Source of the DNA: Stappia stellulata
Lineage (GTDB): Bacteria; Pseudomonadota; Alphaproteobacteria; Rhizobiales; Stappiaceae
Length of the DNA: 64,000 nt
Assembly: GCF_020176715.1 (NCBI RefSeq)
Contig: NZ_JAIVMF010000003.1
Coordinates: 62,001-126,000 of the forward strand
Direction: 5' to 3'
The notes beneath the pieces are model-generated. The model ran no database searches and was not told where the DNA came from. It saw only the letters and a list, made by a program, of their open reading frames with translations. Of this stretch, positions 1-10,713 are shown in pieces (position 1 is the stretch's first letter; the number at the start of each line of letters is the position of its first letter). The position numbers and the translations under genes were made by a program.

Positions 1-128
1 GCGCTCGCGACCTTGTTGACGTTCTGTCCGCCCGGCCCCGATGCCCGGATGAAACTCTCTGAAAGCTCCCGGGCCGGAATGATGTATCCGCGCCCGACGT
101 CGAGCCCGTCCTGTGGTCCTTCGCTCAT
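1..128 (-). CDS. arfB: Peptide chain release factor-like ribosome rescue hydrolase ArfB/YaeJ (N-terminal part)
   Basis: This is the first 42 codons of a gene that runs off the left edge. The ATG is at 128-126 on the minus strand. The product begins MSEGPQDG and reaches the class I release-factor signature GPGGQNVNKVAS, whose GGQ glutamine positions water for peptidyl-tRNA hydrolysis. A GGQ motif within the first 40 residues, with no codon-recognition domain before it, is typical of ArfB/YaeJ (about 140 aa), which frees stalled ribosomes, rather than RF1 or RF2. It diverges from mazG on the plus strand. The C-terminal basic tail of the family lies outside the window. Confidence 0.8.
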   Translation of the reverse strand, partial: MSEGPQDGLDVGRGYIIPARELSESFIRASGPGGQNVNKVAS

Positions 129-264
129 TTTTCCTGTTTCGCATGAGCGCGCCCGGGGCGCCAGATCGCCGCGTGAAGATTTTCTTAGGCCCGGCAACCG
201 CTTTGCACGCGGGTGCGCGAATGCTACGTCGGGAGCACGCCCGCAACGAGCCGAAGGTAACCCT

Positions 265-1101
265 GTGACCCCTGCCCGCGACATCACGCGCCTGATCGAG
301 ATCATGGCCGCCCTGCGCACGCCGGAAACCGGCTGTCCCTGGGACCTAGAGCAGACCTTCGCGACGATCGCGCCCTACACGATCGAGGAGGCCTATGAGG
401 TTGTGGACGCGATCCACCGGGGCGACCCGGTCGATCTGCGCGAGGAGCTGGGCGACCTCCTGCTCCAGGTCGTCTATCACACGCAAATGGCAAGCGAGGA
501 CGGCCAGTTCGACTTCGGCGACGTGGTGGAGGAGATCACGGCCAAGATGATCCGCCGCCATCCGCATGTCTTCGGCGACGAGACCGCCCGCACCGCCGGA
601 ATGGCAAAGGGCGCCTGGGAGCGGATCAAGGATCAGGAAAAGGCCGCGCGCGCGCTGGCGCGGGAGCGGCTTGGGCTTGCCGCGCGGAAATCCGGCTATC
701 TCGACAGCGTCCCGCCCGTGTTTCCGGCCCTGACGGAAGCGGAGAAACTGCAGAAGCGCGCCGCGCGCGTCGGCTTCGACTGGGGTGCGGCCGGCCCGGT
801 GCTGGACAAGATCCGTGAGGAAATCGACGAGCTCGCCGAAGAGATCGCATCAGCGGAAAGCGACAGTCGGACGGACCGGATCGAGGATGAGCTGGGCGAC
901 CTGATCTTCGCCGTCGCCAATCTCGCGCGTCATCTCGAAATCGATCCCGAGGAGGCGCTGAAGCGCACCAACCGCAAGTTCCGCAGCCGGTTCGCCGCCA
1001 TCGAGCGCGAAGCCGAACGTCAGCGGCGCACGCTGGACGATCTGACCCTCGAGGAGATGGAAGCTGCCTGGCAGGCTGCCAAGCATCCCAAGGCTGACTG
1101 A
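265..1101 (+). CDS. mazG: Nucleoside triphosphate pyrophosphohydrolase MazG
   Basis: MazG hydrolyses NTPs to NMP and pyrophosphate and clears non-canonical nucleotides. The 278 residues fit the two-domain family (E. coli about 263). The N-terminal half has GCPWD and EEAYEVVDAI followed by the metal-binding EELGDLLLQVVYH. The C-terminal half repeats the pattern with EIDELAEEI and EDELGDLIFAVANLARH. The open frame extends upstream to base 13, but that part has no family similarity and overlaps the arfB start. The GTG at 265 places the protein just before the conserved ITRLIEIMAALR, so it is chosen. mazG converges on hflX with a 31-bp gap. Confidence 0.93.
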   Translation: MTPARDITRLIEIMAALRTPETGCPWDLEQTFATIAPYTIEEAYEVVDAIHRGDPVDLREELGDLLLQVVYHTQMASEDGQFDFGDVVEEITAKMIRRHPHVFGDETARTAGMAKGAWERIKDQEKAARALARERLGLAARKSGYLDSVPPVFPALTEAEKLQKRAARVGFDWGAAGPVLDKIREEIDELAEEIASAESDSRTDRIEDELGDLIFAVANLARHLEIDPEEALKRTNRKFRSRFAAIEREAERQRRTLDDLTLEEMEAAWQAAKHPKAD

Positions 1102-1132
1102 CCCCAGCTGACGCTTCCGCGCCTGCCGCCGA

Positions 1133-2533
1133 TCAGCTCACGGCCGGTTCGGCGACCGGATCGAGCCGCCCCCGAAACCGCTGCATCACCTCGCCCTTGC
1201 GCCGTTCCGCAACACGAATGCGGAAGTGGCACCGCATCTCCTCATCCTCGCGCGATAACACGTCGGTGTTGCGATGCAGCCAGGCGATCGCCTCGCCGTC
1301 GTCGGCGGGAAGAGACACATCGAAGACCACGCTGCCGGCGGAAAGCTCCAGTTCGATCCGCGCCAGCAGGTCGTCCATGCCCGCGCCCGTGACCGCGGAA
1401 ACCGCGACCGCGTCCTTGGCGGCGCCATTCGCGGCAAGCAGGCCATCGCGCCGCTCGGGCGGCAGCAGGTCGATCTTGTTCCAGACCTCGACGATGGTGA
1501 CATCCCGGTCATCGCCCAGCCCGAGCAGTTCCAGCGTCGTGGTGACATCCGCGGCCTGAGCCTGCGTATCCTCATGCGCGATGTCGCGCACATGCAGCAC
1601 CAGATCGGCCTCGGTGACCTCTTCGAGCGTCGCGCGGAAGGCCGCGATCAGATGCGTCGGCAGGTCGGAAATGAAGCCCACCGTATCGGACAGGATGATT
1701 TCCCGGCCGTGCGGCAGCGCAACCCGGCGCAGCGTCGGGTCGAGGGTCGCAAACAAGAGGTCCTTGGCGAAGACGTCTGAGCGGGTCAGCCGGTTGAACA
1801 GCGTCGACTTGCCGGCGTTGGTATAGCCGACGAGCGCGACTACGGGCTGCGGCACCTTCTTGCGCTTGCGGCGATGCAGGTCGCGGGTCCGGCTCACCTG
1901 GGCAAGTTCGCGCTCCAGACGGGTAATGCGCTCCTGAATCAGTCGCCGGTCCGCCTCGATCTGGGTCTCGCCCGGTCCGCCGATGAAGCCGAGGCCGCCA
2001 CGCTGGCGCTCAAGGTGCGTCCAGGAGCGCACCAGGCGGCTCTTCTGCCACTTCAGGTGCGCGAGTTCGACCTGCAGCGTGCCTTCGGCCGTGCTCGCCC
2101 GCGCGCCGAAGATCTCCAGGATCAGGCCGGTGCGGTCGAGCACCTTGCACTTGAGCGCCTTTTCCAGGTTTCTCTGCTGGATGGGGGTCAGCGGATGGTC
2201 GACGATCAGCAGTTCGACCTCTTCGGCCTGCACGATCGCCGCCAGTTCCTCGACCTTGCCGCTGCCGAAAAGCATGCCCGGCTTGGGCGTCGCGATGTTC
2301 ACGATGCCTGATGACACGATCTCGAGTTCGATCGCCGCGGCCAGACCGATGGCTTCCTCGAGCCGCGCCTCCGGCGAGCGGCGTTTCGTCTCGCTGCCGG
2401 CGTCGCCGCGGTGGGTCAGCACCGGGACGATCACCGCCGCACGGGCGCCGGACGCTCCGCGCGGACCGTCGAAGGCATGGTCCGAAGGGGATTCCGCCCG
2501 GTTGTCAGTCTTTGGCCGTACCTGGGTTTTCAA
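1133..2533 (-). CDS. hflX: Ribosome-associated GTPase HflX
   Basis: HflX is a translation-factor-class GTPase that splits stalled or heat-damaged 70S ribosomes. The 466-residue product has the N-terminal HflX domain (ELLIVDHPLTPIQQRNLE near residues 108-125), the glycine-rich linker RGGLGFIGGPGETQIE, and a G domain with G1 GYTNAGKST at about 236-244, G3 DTVGFI and G4 NKID. The start is a TTG at 2533-2531 directly abutting the hfq stop, which suggests translational coupling. It forms the classic hfq-hflX pair. The C-terminal DGEAIAWLHRNTDV segment is typical. Confidence 0.95.
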   Translation of the reverse strand: MKTQVRPKTDNRAESPSDHAFDGPRGASGARAAVIVPVLTHRGDAGSETKRRSPEARLEEAIGLAAAIELEIVSSGIVNIATPKPGMLFGSGKVEELAAIVQAEEVELLIVDHPLTPIQQRNLEKALKCKVLDRTGLILEIFGARASTAEGTLQVELAHLKWQKSRLVRSWTHLERQRGGLGFIGGPGETQIEADRRLIQERITRLERELAQVSRTRDLHRRKRKKVPQPVVALVGYTNAGKSTLFNRLTRSDVFAKDLLFATLDPTLRRVALPHGREIILSDTVGFISDLPTHLIAAFRATLEEVTEADLVLHVRDIAHEDTQAQAADVTTTLELLGLGDDRDVTIVEVWNKIDLLPPERRDGLLAANGAAKDAVAVSAVTGAGMDDLLARIELELSAGSVVFDVSLPADDGEAIAWLHRNTDVLSREDEEMRCHFRIRVAERRKGEVMQRFRGRLDPVAEPAVS

Positions 2534-2791
2534 TCAGCTCGCCGCCTTTTCGTCCGCCTCATCGCCCGGGTCGAAAAGTTGCACCGGTGCGTTGGGCATC
2601 ACTGTCGAGATCGCGTGCTTGTAGACAAGCTGGGAATGTCCGTCCCGGCGCAACAAGACGCAAAAATTGTCAAACCAAGTCACAACACCCTGCAACTTGA
2701 CGCCATTGATCAGAAAAATCGTCAGCGGAGTTTTCTGTTTCCGGACATGGTTAAGAAAAGTGTCTTGAAGATTCTGTGCGCGGTCAGCCAT
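2534..2791 (-). CDS. hfq: RNA chaperone Hfq
   Basis: Hfq is a hexameric Sm-like protein that pairs small RNAs with mRNAs. The 85-residue product has the Sm1 motif ([20 protein letters not shown]) and the Sm2 motif ([12 protein letters not shown]) with the conserved YKHAIS segment. It carries the short acidic C-terminal tail usual in alphaproteobacteria. hflX starts on the next base. The NtrYX/NtrBC systems lie upstream on the same strand. Confidence 0.97.
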   Translation of the reverse strand: MADRAQNLQDTFLNHVRKQKTPLTIFLINGVKLQGVVTWFDNFCVLLRRDGHSQLVYKHAISTVMPNAPVQLFDPGDEADEKAAS

Positions 2792-3088
2792 GTTTTATTA
2801 TTTCCTGCATTCGCCTGGTCGTTCTATTGCGCTTCGAAGGAGATCCCGCGAGACGGTCGCCTGCCCCGACGCCTTTTTCTGTCTCGCCTGCGATCGAACC
2901 CTGGAACCATCAATAAGGATTCCTGCGCTTGGCCGAAAGTCTATCCTATCCGAAACCGATTTTCTGCCCGTTTTTGAGTGCACTGCAGCCCAAAAACAAA
3001 CCAGTCGATCCCGGTCGGCCCCACCCCGGACGCAGCGCCGGAGGCCTTTTGAAAAGCGCCGGTGGTCATCTCCGGCACTCCATTCGTA
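2792..3088. other. Intergenic leader between dat and hfq
   Basis: This 297-base stretch holds no convincing coding frame. It should contain the hfq promoter and untranslated leader. It includes a direct repeat GCGCCGG at about 3033 and 3054, flanking the self-complementary stretch CTTTTGAAAAG. That could be part of the end of the dat transcript, but no clean terminator with a uridine run is seen. Confidence 0.4.
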
Positions 3089-3952
3089 TCAGACCGGCTC
3101 GAGTTCGCTCACCTCGTGGAACTGCTGACGAAGCTCGCGGGACAGTTCGCCGGGATGGCCGTTGCCGATGGCGGCGTCGTCAATGCGTACCACAGGCATC
3201 ACGAGCGTCGAAGCCGCGGTGATGAAGGCTTCCTTCGCCTGCTTTGCCTCGTCCACGGTAAAGGGCCTTTCGTCAAAGGACAAACCGTTTCGCGCAATCA
3301 TATCAAGAACAACCTGCCGGGTGATGCCCTTCAGGATGCCGTGTTCCGCCGGTCGCGTCACGAGCGTGTTGTCCTTGGTCACGATCCATGCGTTGGTCGA
3401 TCCGCCTTCGGTGACATAGCCGTTGGCATCGACGAACCACGCCTCCTTGGCGCCGGCTTCCTTTGCCTTTTGCTTGGCGAGGACGTTCGGCAACAGGCCG
3501 ACGGTCTTGATATCGACACGGTCCCAGCGGTTTTCCGGCACGGTGATCACGCCAACGCCGGCTTCCGCGGCCTTGTCGCCCGTTTCCGGCGCCACATTGC
3601 GGGCCGTGACGACAAGGGCCGGCGGCGTGTCGGGCGACGGGAAATAGTGGTCGCGGCGGGCCACGCCCCGCGTCACCTGCAAATAGACGAAGCCGCTGCG
3701 CACCCGGTTGCGGCGCAGCACCTCGCGCATGACCTGCGAGAGAGCGGCGCGCGTCATCGGCATGCGGATAGACAGCTCCCGCAAGGACCGCTCGAGCCGG
3801 TCGCAATGACGTCGTTCGTCGACGATCTTGCCGTGCCAGACCTCGCAGACCTCATAGACGCCGTCCGCGAACTGATACCCGCGGTCCTCAATATGCACCG
3901 CTGCTTCGGCATGGCGAACATAGCGTCCGTTGACATAGGCAATTCGTGACAT
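3089..3952 (-). CDS. dat: D-amino-acid aminotransferase (class IV PLP aminotransferase)
   Basis: The 287-residue product belongs to the fold-type IV PLP aminotransferases, which exchange amino groups between D-amino acids (typically D-alanine) and 2-oxoacids. It begins YVNGRYVRHAEAAVHIEDRGYQFADGVYEV, the standard Dat/IlvE start. The probable PLP lysine lies in LLPNVLAKQKAKEAG, and the cofactor-binding loop VTEGGSTNAWIV follows. The arginine-rich RDHYFP and the single-domain length favour Dat over IlvE, but 4-amino-4-deoxychorismate lyase relatives look similar. It lies between trkA and hfq on the same strand, a conserved alphaproteobacterial position. Confidence 0.85.
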   Translation of the reverse strand: MSRIAYVNGRYVRHAEAAVHIEDRGYQFADGVYEVCEVWHGKIVDERRHCDRLERSLRELSIRMPMTRAALSQVMREVLRRNRVRSGFVYLQVTRGVARRDHYFPSPDTPPALVVTARNVAPETGDKAAEAGVGVITVPENRWDRVDIKTVGLLPNVLAKQKAKEAGAKEAWFVDANGYVTEGGSTNAWIVTKDNTLVTRPAEHGILKGITRQVVLDMIARNGLSFDERPFTVDEAKQAKEAFITAASTLVMPVVRIDDAAIGNGHPGELSRELRQQFHEVSELEPV

Positions 3953-4036
3953 CGTTCATCCGGTCCTTTTATCCGGGTCCTCACGGCCGGCCCGCAGTGC
4001 TGCAAGCGCGCGGCCATCCTTCTATATCGATCCGTA

Positions 4037-5413
4037 TCAGAAAAATTCCAGACTGACCCGGAACATCTGCTCCACCTGGCGCACCCTTTCGGCGATCGCG
4101 AAAAGCACCACCCGGTCGTGCGCGCGGATGATCGTGCTGCCGTCCGGCGTGATCACCGTGCCATCGCGGAAGATGGCGCCGACGCGGATACCGTCGGGGA
4201 GATCCGTGTCGCGCAGCGGCTTGCCGACGAGCGGCGAGGTTTCCAGCGCCTCGGCCTCGATCACCTCCGCCGCGCCGTTTTGCAGCGCATGCACGCCGCG
4301 AATCCGGCCGCGGCGCACATGCTGCAGGATCTTCGAAATCGTCACCTGGCGCGGATTGACGAAGGCATCGATCCCCAGCGCGTGGGCGAAGGTCGGATAA
4401 CTCGGATTGTTGAGCAGCGACAGGTTGCGCTTGCAGCCGAGCTTCTTCGCCATGACGCAGGAGAGAATGTTGACCTCGTCCTCATTGGTCAGCGCGATCA
4501 GCGTGTCGGCATCCTGAATGTCGGCTTCCAGCAGCAGGTTCTGGTCGAGCGCGCTGCCGTGCAGGATGACCGTGCGTTTCAGGGTATCGGCGATGCTGAG
4601 CGCCCGCTCCCTGGAATGCTCGATGATCTTGACCTTGGCCGTCGACTGGCGCTGTTCCAGCGTGTGCGCGACGTAATTGCCGATATTGCCGCCGCCGGCG
4701 ATCACCACGCGCGTCGCCTCCGGCTCCTCGTGCCCGAAGATCGCCAGAGTCCGGCGAACGCGGTCGCGACGGGCGATCACATAGACGAGATCGTCGACCA
4801 GAAGCGTATCGGAGCTTTTGGGAACGAACAGGTGATTACCCCGGAAAACGCCGGTGACGACGGAGCCGAGATCGGGAAACAGCTCGGTGAGCTGGCGCAG
4901 CGGCGTGTTCACCACCGGACAGTCCTCCCGGCAGACGACGCCGACGACAACGACCTGGTCGTCGGCGAAACGCACCGTCTCGACCGCACCCGGGAGCGCC
5001 AGACGACGCAGAACCATCTCTCCGACCTCGATTTCCGGCGAGATGATCACGTCGATCGGCATGTTGTCGCGTGAGAACAGGTCGCTCCACTGCGGCTTCA
5101 GATAGCTTTGCGCGCGCACGCGGGCGACCTTGGTCGGCACGCGGAACAGCGAATGCGCCACCTGGCAGGCCACCATGTTGACCTCGTCATAGAGGGTGAC
5201 GGCAATCAGCATGTCGGCCTGTTCGGCACCCGCCTGCGCCAGCACGTCGGGATGCGCGCCATGGCCGACGAAGCCGCGCACGTCGAGCGTGTCGCGGATC
5301 GCATTGATCAGACGCGGCGACGAATCGATGACGGAAACGTCGTTCTGTTCGGCCGCGAGCTTCTCGGCGATGCCGTAGCCGACCTGGCCGGCGCCGCAAA
5401 TCACCACTCTCAT
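4037..5413 (-). CDS. trkA: Trk potassium uptake regulatory subunit TrkA
   Basis: TrkA is the cytoplasmic NAD(H)-binding gating subunit of Trk K+ channels. The 458 residues hold two RCK units: one starts MRVVICGAGQVGYGIAEKLA, the other VVIAGGGNIGNYVAHTLE near residue 233. Each is followed by a TrkA-C domain. The protein has no membrane segments. A TrkH/TrkG channel gene is not in the window. It sits 57 bp downstream of ntrX on the same strand, an arrangement conserved in Rhizobiales. Confidence 0.95.
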   Translation of the reverse strand: MRVVICGAGQVGYGIAEKLAAEQNDVSVIDSSPRLINAIRDTLDVRGFVGHGAHPDVLAQAGAEQADMLIAVTLYDEVNMVACQVAHSLFRVPTKVARVRAQSYLKPQWSDLFSRDNMPIDVIISPEIEVGEMVLRRLALPGAVETVRFADDQVVVVGVVCREDCPVVNTPLRQLTELFPDLGSVVTGVFRGNHLFVPKSSDTLLVDDLVYVIARRDRVRRTLAIFGHEEPEATRVVIAGGGNIGNYVAHTLEQRQSTAKVKIIEHSRERALSIADTLKRTVILHGSALDQNLLLEADIQDADTLIALTNEDEVNILSCVMAKKLGCKRNLSLLNNPSYPTFAHALGIDAFVNPRQVTISKILQHVRRGRIRGVHALQNGAAEVIEAEALETSPLVGKPLRDTDLPDGIRVGAIFRDGTVITPDGSTIIRAHDRVVLFAIAERVRQVEQMFRVSLEFF

Positions 5414-5470
5414 GGATCGGGTTCCTTCATCGCATACCGGGACGGACGGGACCGTGTGGTCGGGTCGTGC

Positions 5471-6838
5471 CTACGACAGTCCTAGCGACTTGAGCTTGCG
5501 ATGCAAAGCGGAGCGTTCCATCCCCACGAATTCCGCCGTGCGTGACACATTGCCGCCGAAGCGCTTTATCTGCGCCTGCAGATAGTCGCGTTCGAACAAC
5601 TCCCGCGCGTCGCGCAAGGGCAGCGCCATCAAATGCTCGCCGCCGCCATTGGTCGGCAGGTTGGGGGCATCCGCGCCTATCTCGCCCGGCAGAAGGTCCG
5701 CGGTGATCACCGCGTCCGGATCGGCGCGCGTCAGGATCATCAGCCGCTCGACGTTGTTGCGTAGCTGGCGCACGTTGCCCGGCCAGTCATGCGCCTGCAA
5801 CACGGCCATCGCATCCTCGCCGATGCGGCGGATCGGAAGGCCGGAACTCAGCGAGATTTGTTCCATGAAGAACTGCACGAGTTCGGGGATGTCCTCGCGG
5901 CGGTCGGCAAGGGCCGGAACATGCAGCGGCACGACGCCGAGCCGGTGGAAGAGATCCTCGCGCAGCCGGCCCTCGGCGATCTCCTGCTCCAGATTGCGCG
6001 CGCTCGACGACAGGATGCGGATGTCGACGCTCACCTTGCCGGCTCCCCCGACGCGGGTGAAGGTCTGGTCGACGAGCACGCGCAGGATCTTACCCTGCGT
6101 GCCATGGGGCATGTCCGCCACCTCGTCGATGTAGAGCGTGCCGCCATGCGCCTCTTCCATGGCGCCGATCTTGCGGATCCGGCCGTCCTCGCCCTCGATG
6201 CCGAAGAGTTCCTCTTCCATCCGCTCAGGGGTGATCGTCGCGGCATTGATCACCACGAACGGGCTTTTCTCGCGCTGGGAGGCGGCGTGGATGGTGCGCG
6301 CCGTAAGCTCCTTGCCCGACCCCGACGGTCCGGTGATCAGGACGCGGCTGTTGGTCGGGGCAACGCGGTCGATGGTCGAGCGCAGCTGGCTCATCGCGCT
6401 GCTCTTGCCAAGCAGGTCGAGCGCATCGGAACTGCGCTGCTTGAGCTGGCGGATTTCCCGGCGCAGCGACGAGGCCTCGAGTGCCCGTTCCGCGATCAGC
6501 ACCAGCCGGTCGGCCTTGAACGGCTTCTCGACATAATCATAGGCGCCGCGCTTGATCGCGGACACGGCCGTTTCGATGTTGCCATGGCCGGAGATGATGA
6601 CAACGGGAAGGTCCGGGTCCTGTTCCTTGATGACGTCGAGCAGGTCGAGCCCGTCGAGCTTGCTTCCTTGCAGCCAGATATCGAGCACCACCAGCGACGG
6701 CCGCCGCTCCTGGATCGCGGCAAGCGCGGTGTCGCTGTCGGAGGCGGTGCGGGTATTGTAGCCCTCGTCATCGAGAATACCGGCGATCAGATCGCGAATA
6801 TCGGCTTCATCGTCGACTACCAGAATATCATACGCCAT
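5471..6838 (-). CDS. ntrX: Nitrogen-response regulator NtrX
   Basis: NtrX is the response regulator of the NtrYX system. The 455 residues comprise a receiver domain (phosphoacceptor Asp53 in VVLDIWLQ), an AAA+ domain with Walker A GPSGSGKE at about 170-177 and Walker B GGTLYIDEVAD, and a C-terminal Fis-type helix-turn-helix ending RTAEFVGMERSALHRKLKSLG. The sigma-54 contact loop GAFTGA is missing: after EELFGIEGEDGRI the chain goes straight to IGAMEEAHGG. The start MAYDILVVDDE is chosen over a longer frame because it begins the receiver fold. It overlaps the ntrY stop by 11 bp. Confidence 0.95.
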   Translation of the reverse strand: MAYDILVVDDEADIRDLIAGILDDEGYNTRTASDSDTALAAIQERRPSLVVLDIWLQGSKLDGLDLLDVIKEQDPDLPVVIISGHGNIETAVSAIKRGAYDYVEKPFKADRLVLIAERALEASSLRREIRQLKQRSSDALDLLGKSSAMSQLRSTIDRVAPTNSRVLITGPSGSGKELTARTIHAASQREKSPFVVINAATITPERMEEELFGIEGEDGRIRKIGAMEEAHGGTLYIDEVADMPHGTQGKILRVLVDQTFTRVGGAGKVSVDIRILSSSARNLEQEIAEGRLREDLFHRLGVVPLHVPALADRREDIPELVQFFMEQISLSSGLPIRRIGEDAMAVLQAHDWPGNVRQLRNNVERLMILTRADPDAVITADLLPGEIGADAPNLPTNGGGEHLMALPLRDARELFERDYLQAQIKRFGGNVSRTAEFVGMERSALHRKLKSLGLS

Positions 6839-9110
6839 CTGTCGCAACCGTTTCCGAGGTGGGAGGGAGCTGATCCGCGTCGACCGGGAGGGTCGGGACG
6901 GGTTCAACCGCGAGCGTCAGCCGCACCGTGGCGCCGCGCCCGCCGGACGACTCCGCTGTGTCTCGGGGCGCATCGAGCAGCTCGATGCCGCCACCGTGTT
7001 CTTCCAGGATCTTCTTGACGATCGCCAGGCCGAGGCCGGTGCCCTTTTCACGCGTCGTCATATAGGGCTCGAGCAGCCGCTGCCGGTTTTCGACCGGAAG
7101 GCCGATGCCGTTGTCGGTGACATCGATCACCACCTTGCCGTCACCTTGCGCAAGATGAATGTCGATCCGCCCGTCCGCGACCTGCTCCGCGGGAAGCGCG
7201 AGAACGGATTCCGTTGCGTTCTTAATCACATTCGTCAGCGCCTGGCCGACCAGTCGCTGGTCGAAGCGCATTCTCACCGCGCTCTCCGGCAGATCCGTGC
7301 GGATCGAAATATCGGGATTGGCCACCCCTTGCAGGAAGGCCGCCTCGCGCACGGTGGTGCGCAGGTCGGAGACCTCCATCGTCGGCTTGGGCATGCGCGC
7401 GAAGGAGGAGAACTCGTCGACCATGCGGCCGATGTCGCCGACCTGGCGGATGATCGTGTCGACGCACTGGTCGAAGATCCCGCGGTCCTCGACGATCACC
7501 TTGCCGTAGCGGCGGCGAATGCGTTCCGCCGACAGCTGGATCGGCGTGAGCGGGTTCTTGATCTCATGGGCGATGCGACGCGCCACATCCGCCCAGGCCG
7601 AGGTGCGCTGCGCCGTCACCAGATCGGTGATGTCGTCCAGCGTGACAACGAACCCGTGTTCGCTTCGGGTGGACTGCTCGCTGGTCACCCGCACGTTGAC
7701 GGTGCGCTCCCTGCCGTGGCGATGCAGGGACACCTGCGTCTCGCTCATGCGGTCGTCCGCGCGTGCCAGCACATCCTCGATGATCCCGGCCAGCTCCGGC
7801 ACCGCCTGCGCGAGTGGCTCGTCAAGCAGTGCGCTTTCGCTGACACCGACGAGCGACAGCGCCGAGCGGTTCACCAGGGTGATGCGCCCGCTGTCGTCGA
7901 CACCGATGACGCCGGCGGTCACGCCCGACAGCACGGCCTCCGTGAACCGGCGGCGGCGGTCGATCTGGTCGTTTGCGGCCAGCAGCGCGTCGCGCTGCCC
8001 GCGCAACTGCGCGGTCATGTTGTTGAAGGTCGCGCCCAGATTGGCGAGATCGCCAGCCGACTTGTCGGTTTCCACCTGGACGTAGAGATTGCCCTTGGAG
8101 ACCTGGTCCGCCGCGCCGATCAGCCGCCGGATCGGCGCCACCAGCATGTTGGCGAAACCGAAGCCGATCCAGATCGACGACAGGAGCAGAACAAGCGTGA
8201 CCCCGGTATAGACCAGCGCAAAGGCGACCTGGACGCCGAAGCGGCTTTGCTCCATGCGCGTGTACTGGTTCGCCCCCTCCTCAGCCAGCCGCATGTAGTC
8301 GACCACGCGCTTGTCCATCGCGCGGGTGACATAGAGATACATGTCGTCATAGGCGGAAAGCTTCATCACGCCGCCGACCAGATTGGAGACGCCCGGCGCG
8401 ATGATCACCGGCTCTCCGCCGCTCGCCTGCTCGAAAGCCTGGTTCGGCGGCAGAAGCACGTCCATCTCCGGATTGACGATAATCCGCGTGATCACCGTTC
8501 CGTCGGATTTCATCAGGAACGCGCCGAGCAGCGCCCGCAGCGACGTCTGGGTCTGGAAGAAGGAATCGAAGCGCGTCGGCTCGAACTCGTAAACCGCCTT
8601 GGCCCGGTCGATGTCATTGGCCATGGCGATCAGGTCGCCGCGCAGGACCCGGGCATGTTCCTGAAGATAAGCCTGCGCCACCGTCAGCGCATTGTCGATG
8701 ATCAGCCGGGTACGATCCTCGAACCAGCGGTCGAGACCGCGATCCAGCGTGATCGTCGCGAGAATGGCAACAAGGATCGCCGGCACCGCGGCGACGAAGC
8801 TAAACAGCGTGACGATCCGGCCGTGCAGCCGGGCTGCCGCGCGGCCCCGCCGCCGCGCCTGCCAGAGCGAGAGCAGTTCCAGCCCGATCAGCAACAGGAG
8901 GGCTGCGACCAGAACGCCGTTGATCACCATCGCCACCTGAGCGACGGGCCCATCGGGGGGAATGGGGGTCACCCCCATCAACAGGAAGAAGGTGAAGGTG
9001 ATCGAGATCAGCGACACGACCACAAGCACGAAACCGAGCCGACGCACGCGTAGCCCCGTGCGGCCATGATCTGCCTGATAGGCTGTGGCGCTCGTTTGTT
9101 CGGCGGTCAA
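6828..9110 (-). CDS. ntrY: Membrane sensor histidine kinase NtrY
   Basis: NtrY is the sensor kinase of NtrYX. The 760-residue protein has N-terminal membrane helices around residues 27-120, a periplasmic region, and a further membrane helix (FALVYTGVTLVLLLSSIWIG) leading into HAMP (MLVAPIRRLIGAADQVSKGN). A PAS domain, a HisKA box with phosphoacceptor histidine in [16 protein letters not shown], and an HATPase with DNGIGLP and KGTGLGLAIVKKI follow. The ntrX start lies inside its last codons, so the two are co-translated. The signal is not known from the sequence. Confidence 0.95.
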   Translation of the reverse strand: MTAEQTSATAYQADHGRTGLRVRRLGFVLVVVSLISITFTFFLLMGVTPIPPDGPVAQVAMVINGVLVAALLLLIGLELLSLWQARRRGRAAARLHGRIVTLFSFVAAVPAILVAILATITLDRGLDRWFEDRTRLIIDNALTVAQAYLQEHARVLRGDLIAMANDIDRAKAVYEFEPTRFDSFFQTQTSLRALLGAFLMKSDGTVITRIIVNPEMDVLLPPNQAFEQASGGEPVIIAPGVSNLVGGVMKLSAYDDMYLYVTRAMDKRVVDYMRLAEEGANQYTRMEQSRFGVQVAFALVYTGVTLVLLLSSIWIGFGFANMLVAPIRRLIGAADQVSKGNLYVQVETDKSAGDLANLGATFNNMTAQLRGQRDALLAANDQIDRRRRFTEAVLSGVTAGVIGVDDSGRITLVNRSALSLVGVSESALLDEPLAQAVPELAGIIEDVLARADDRMSETQVSLHRHGRERTVNVRVTSEQSTRSEHGFVVTLDDITDLVTAQRTSAWADVARRIAHEIKNPLTPIQLSAERIRRRYGKVIVEDRGIFDQCVDTIIRQVGDIGRMVDEFSSFARMPKPTMEVSDLRTTVREAAFLQGVANPDISIRTDLPESAVRMRFDQRLVGQALTNVIKNATESVLALPAEQVADGRIDIHLAQGDGKVVIDVTDNGIGLPVENRQRLLEPYMTTREKGTGLGLAIVKKILEEHGGGIELLDAPRDTAESSGGRGATVRLTLAVEPVPTLPVDADQLPPTSETVATDGV

Positions 9111-9241
9111 GGTCGGGCAACCATCGTCTGGAATCGGTCCATGCGGGACCGGCGCAAAGATGCGGCACCCTTACCACACATTGTTGCCAAATTACGACAG
9201 GCAGAATGCTTTGTGAATGTCGCGCGGCAGGTTTCGACCGC

Positions 9242-10678
<1,437 letters not shown>

Positions 10679-10713
10679 GTGTTGAGGTTCCCCGGTGTCG
10701 GATCTCTTGGGTG

